A model generated the notes under the pieces. That model saw only the letters and a list, made by a program, of their open reading frames with translations, ran no database searches and was not told the origin of the DNA. A program made the position numbers and the translations under genes. Source: an uncultured Polymorphobacter sp. (GTDB lineage: Bacteria; Pseudomonadota; Alphaproteobacteria; Sphingomonadales; Sphingomonadaceae). From it: 7,549 bases of DNA. The number at the start of each line of letters is the position of its first letter. The stretch's first letter is position 1. Positions 6,724 through 7,549 of the stretch are shown one piece after another. The stretch spans positions 1 to 7,549 of the forward strand of contig CALDHQ010000605.1 in the NCBI GenBank assembly GCA_937894055.1. Reading direction: 5' to 3'.

Positions 6724-6761
6724 ACATTCCCCCTCGGCGGATTCGTCCCTATATCGGATAC
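6724..6761. promoter_or_regulatory. 38-bp divergent intergenic region of the TsaA-type gene and tldD
   Basis: The only promoter-like element towards tldD is TATATC at 6750-6755, six bases before the tldD ATG; with no ribosome site this suggests a leaderless message. The minus-strand gene has a good ribosome site here, so its promoter must lie within the tldD coding region. Both points are inference. Confidence 0.3.
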
Positions 6762-7549
6762 ATGACCATCATTGACCCCGCCAACATCTTCTACCGCGAC
6801 ACCGGGCTTGATCCGGCGCGCACCGAGCGGCTCGTCACCCAGGCCTTGAACGGCTGCGACGACGGCGAGCTCTATCTGCAGCACGCGGTATCGGAAAGCT
6901 TCGCGTTCGATGACGGGCGCCTCAAGGCGGCGACGTTCAACACCGAGCAGGGCTTCGGGCTCCGCGGCGTGGCGGGCGAAACCACCGCCTATGCGCACGC
7001 CAACGAACTGTCCGACGCCGCCATATTGCGCGCCGCCGACACCATCAAGGTCGTGCGGTCGGGGCATGGCGGCAACGCCGCGCTCGACCGGCCGCCGAGC
7101 ACCAACGCGCGGCTCTATACCGATGCCGATCCGCTGAGCGCGGTGCCGTTCGCGCAAAAGGTCGCGCTGCTGCAGAAGATCGATGCGGCGGCGCGCGCCC
7201 GCGACCCAAGGGTCGTGCAGGTGTCGGCCAGCCTGCTCGGGTCGTGGAGCGTCGTCGAGATCGTCCGCGCCGACGGCTTGCGCGCGCGCGATATCCGGCC
7301 GCTGGTGCGGCTCAACGTTTCCATCGTGGCCGAACAGAACGGGCGGCGCGAAACCGGCAATTTCGGCATGGGCGGCCGCTGGCTCTATGACGATCTGTTC
7401 AAGCCCGAAAACTGGAACCGCGCGATCGACGAGGCGCTGGGCCAGGCGCTGACCAACCTTGAAAGCATCGATGCCCCAGCCGGCGAGATGACCGTGCTGC
7501 TCGGCCCCGGCTGGCCCGGCGTGCTGCTGCACGAGGCCATCGGCCACGG
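6762..7549 (+). CDS. tldD: TldD metalloprotease, N-terminal part (cut by the right edge)
   Basis: TldD pairs with TldE/PmbA to form a zinc protease in the cytoplasm that trims unfolded or modified peptides, such as microcin B17 precursor and CcdA. The 262 visible codons cover the N-terminal domain. Recognisable parts are DDGELYLQHAVSESFAFDDGRLK (33-55), GFGLRGVAGETTAYAHANELS (64-84), VVQVSASLLGSWSVVEIVRADG (151-172), RPLVRLNVSIVAEQNGRRETG (179-199) and GPGWPGVLLHEAIGH, which places the catalytic zinc motif HEAIGH at 257-262, at the very edge. The rest of the protein (about 210-220 residues in the family) is outside the window. The reading frame is uninterrupted. The start at 6762 gives the normal family N-terminus; no clear ribosome site is seen. 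Confidence 0.95.
   Translation, partial: MTIIDPANIFYRDTGLDPARTERLVTQALNGCDDGELYLQHAVSESFAFDDGRLKAATFNTEQGFGLRGVAGETTAYAHANELSDAAILRAADTIKVVRSGHGGNAALDRPPSTNARLYTDADPLSAVPFAQKVALLQKIDAAARARDPRVVQVSASLLGSWSVVEIVRADGLRARDIRPLVRLNVSIVAEQNGRRETGNFGMGGRWLYDDLFKPENWNRAIDEALGQALTNLESIDAPAGEMTVLLGPGWPGVLLHEAIGH

Noticed and set aside
6528..7547. A 339-codon minus-strand frame opposite tldD
   Set aside because: The plus strand has convincing TldD sequence up to HEAIGH; the minus frame is low-complexity and runs into the TsaA-type gene in the wrong frame.

Overview
The window has two very different halves. From about 1,835 to the right edge it reads as ordinary, well-packed, GC-rich alphaproteobacterial chromosome. 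It is most likely a sphingomonad (Sphingomonadales), judged from the style of the TldD, NadB, TsaA-domain and small periplasmic proteins; this is recalled family resemblance, not a search. From 1 to about 1,835 it is a patchwork of gene pieces, most broken at one or both ends, around one intact MerR-type regulator. Each break lies inside a recognisable protein family, so this end is either a truly rearranged, decaying accessory region or a chimeric contig end. The sequence alone cannot decide between these.

Left half. Positions 1-480 (minus) carry the middle of a PQQ-type glucose/sorbosone dehydrogenase that runs into a 12-bp tandem repeat at the window edge. Positions 558-926 (minus) hold a small protein with a MerF-like two-helix, Cys-Cys N-terminus joined to an unrelated-looking soluble C-terminus. 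Positions 1011-1433 (plus) encode an intact MerR-family metal sensor, divergent from the MerF-like gene across a good MerR-type operator. It overlaps (ATGA) a ynfA-family membrane protein gene that has a one-base frameshift and then loses its 3' end. A short membrane-like fragment follows, and then the antisense end of a zinc metallo-beta-lactamase-fold gene (2487 down to about 1831, minus) that lacks its last zinc-ligand region.

Right half. A small glycine-rich membrane protein (2622-2909, plus) converges on a 127-aa secreted protein (2929-3312, minus) over a perfect 10-bp-stem hairpin. Upstream of that on the minus strand are nadB (L-aspartate oxidase, first step of NAD synthesis from aspartate) and a YadG-like ABC exporter ATPase. 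The ATPase stop overlaps the nadB start by 8 nt, so the two are probably co-translated. Divergent from the ATPase is a short zf-CHCC (NDUFS6-like) zinc protein. A perfect 9-bp hairpin separates it from a convergent TsaA/TrmO-type methyltransferase, which is itself divergent from the 5' part of tldD, cut by the right edge just inside its HExxH motif.

I found no CRISPR array, transposase, tRNA or rRNA, and no convincing undescribed multi-gene system. The observations most worth following are the string of breakpoints at the left end, the metal-responsive merR/ynfA/MerF-like cluster, and the ABC ATPase coupled to nadB without a visible permease.
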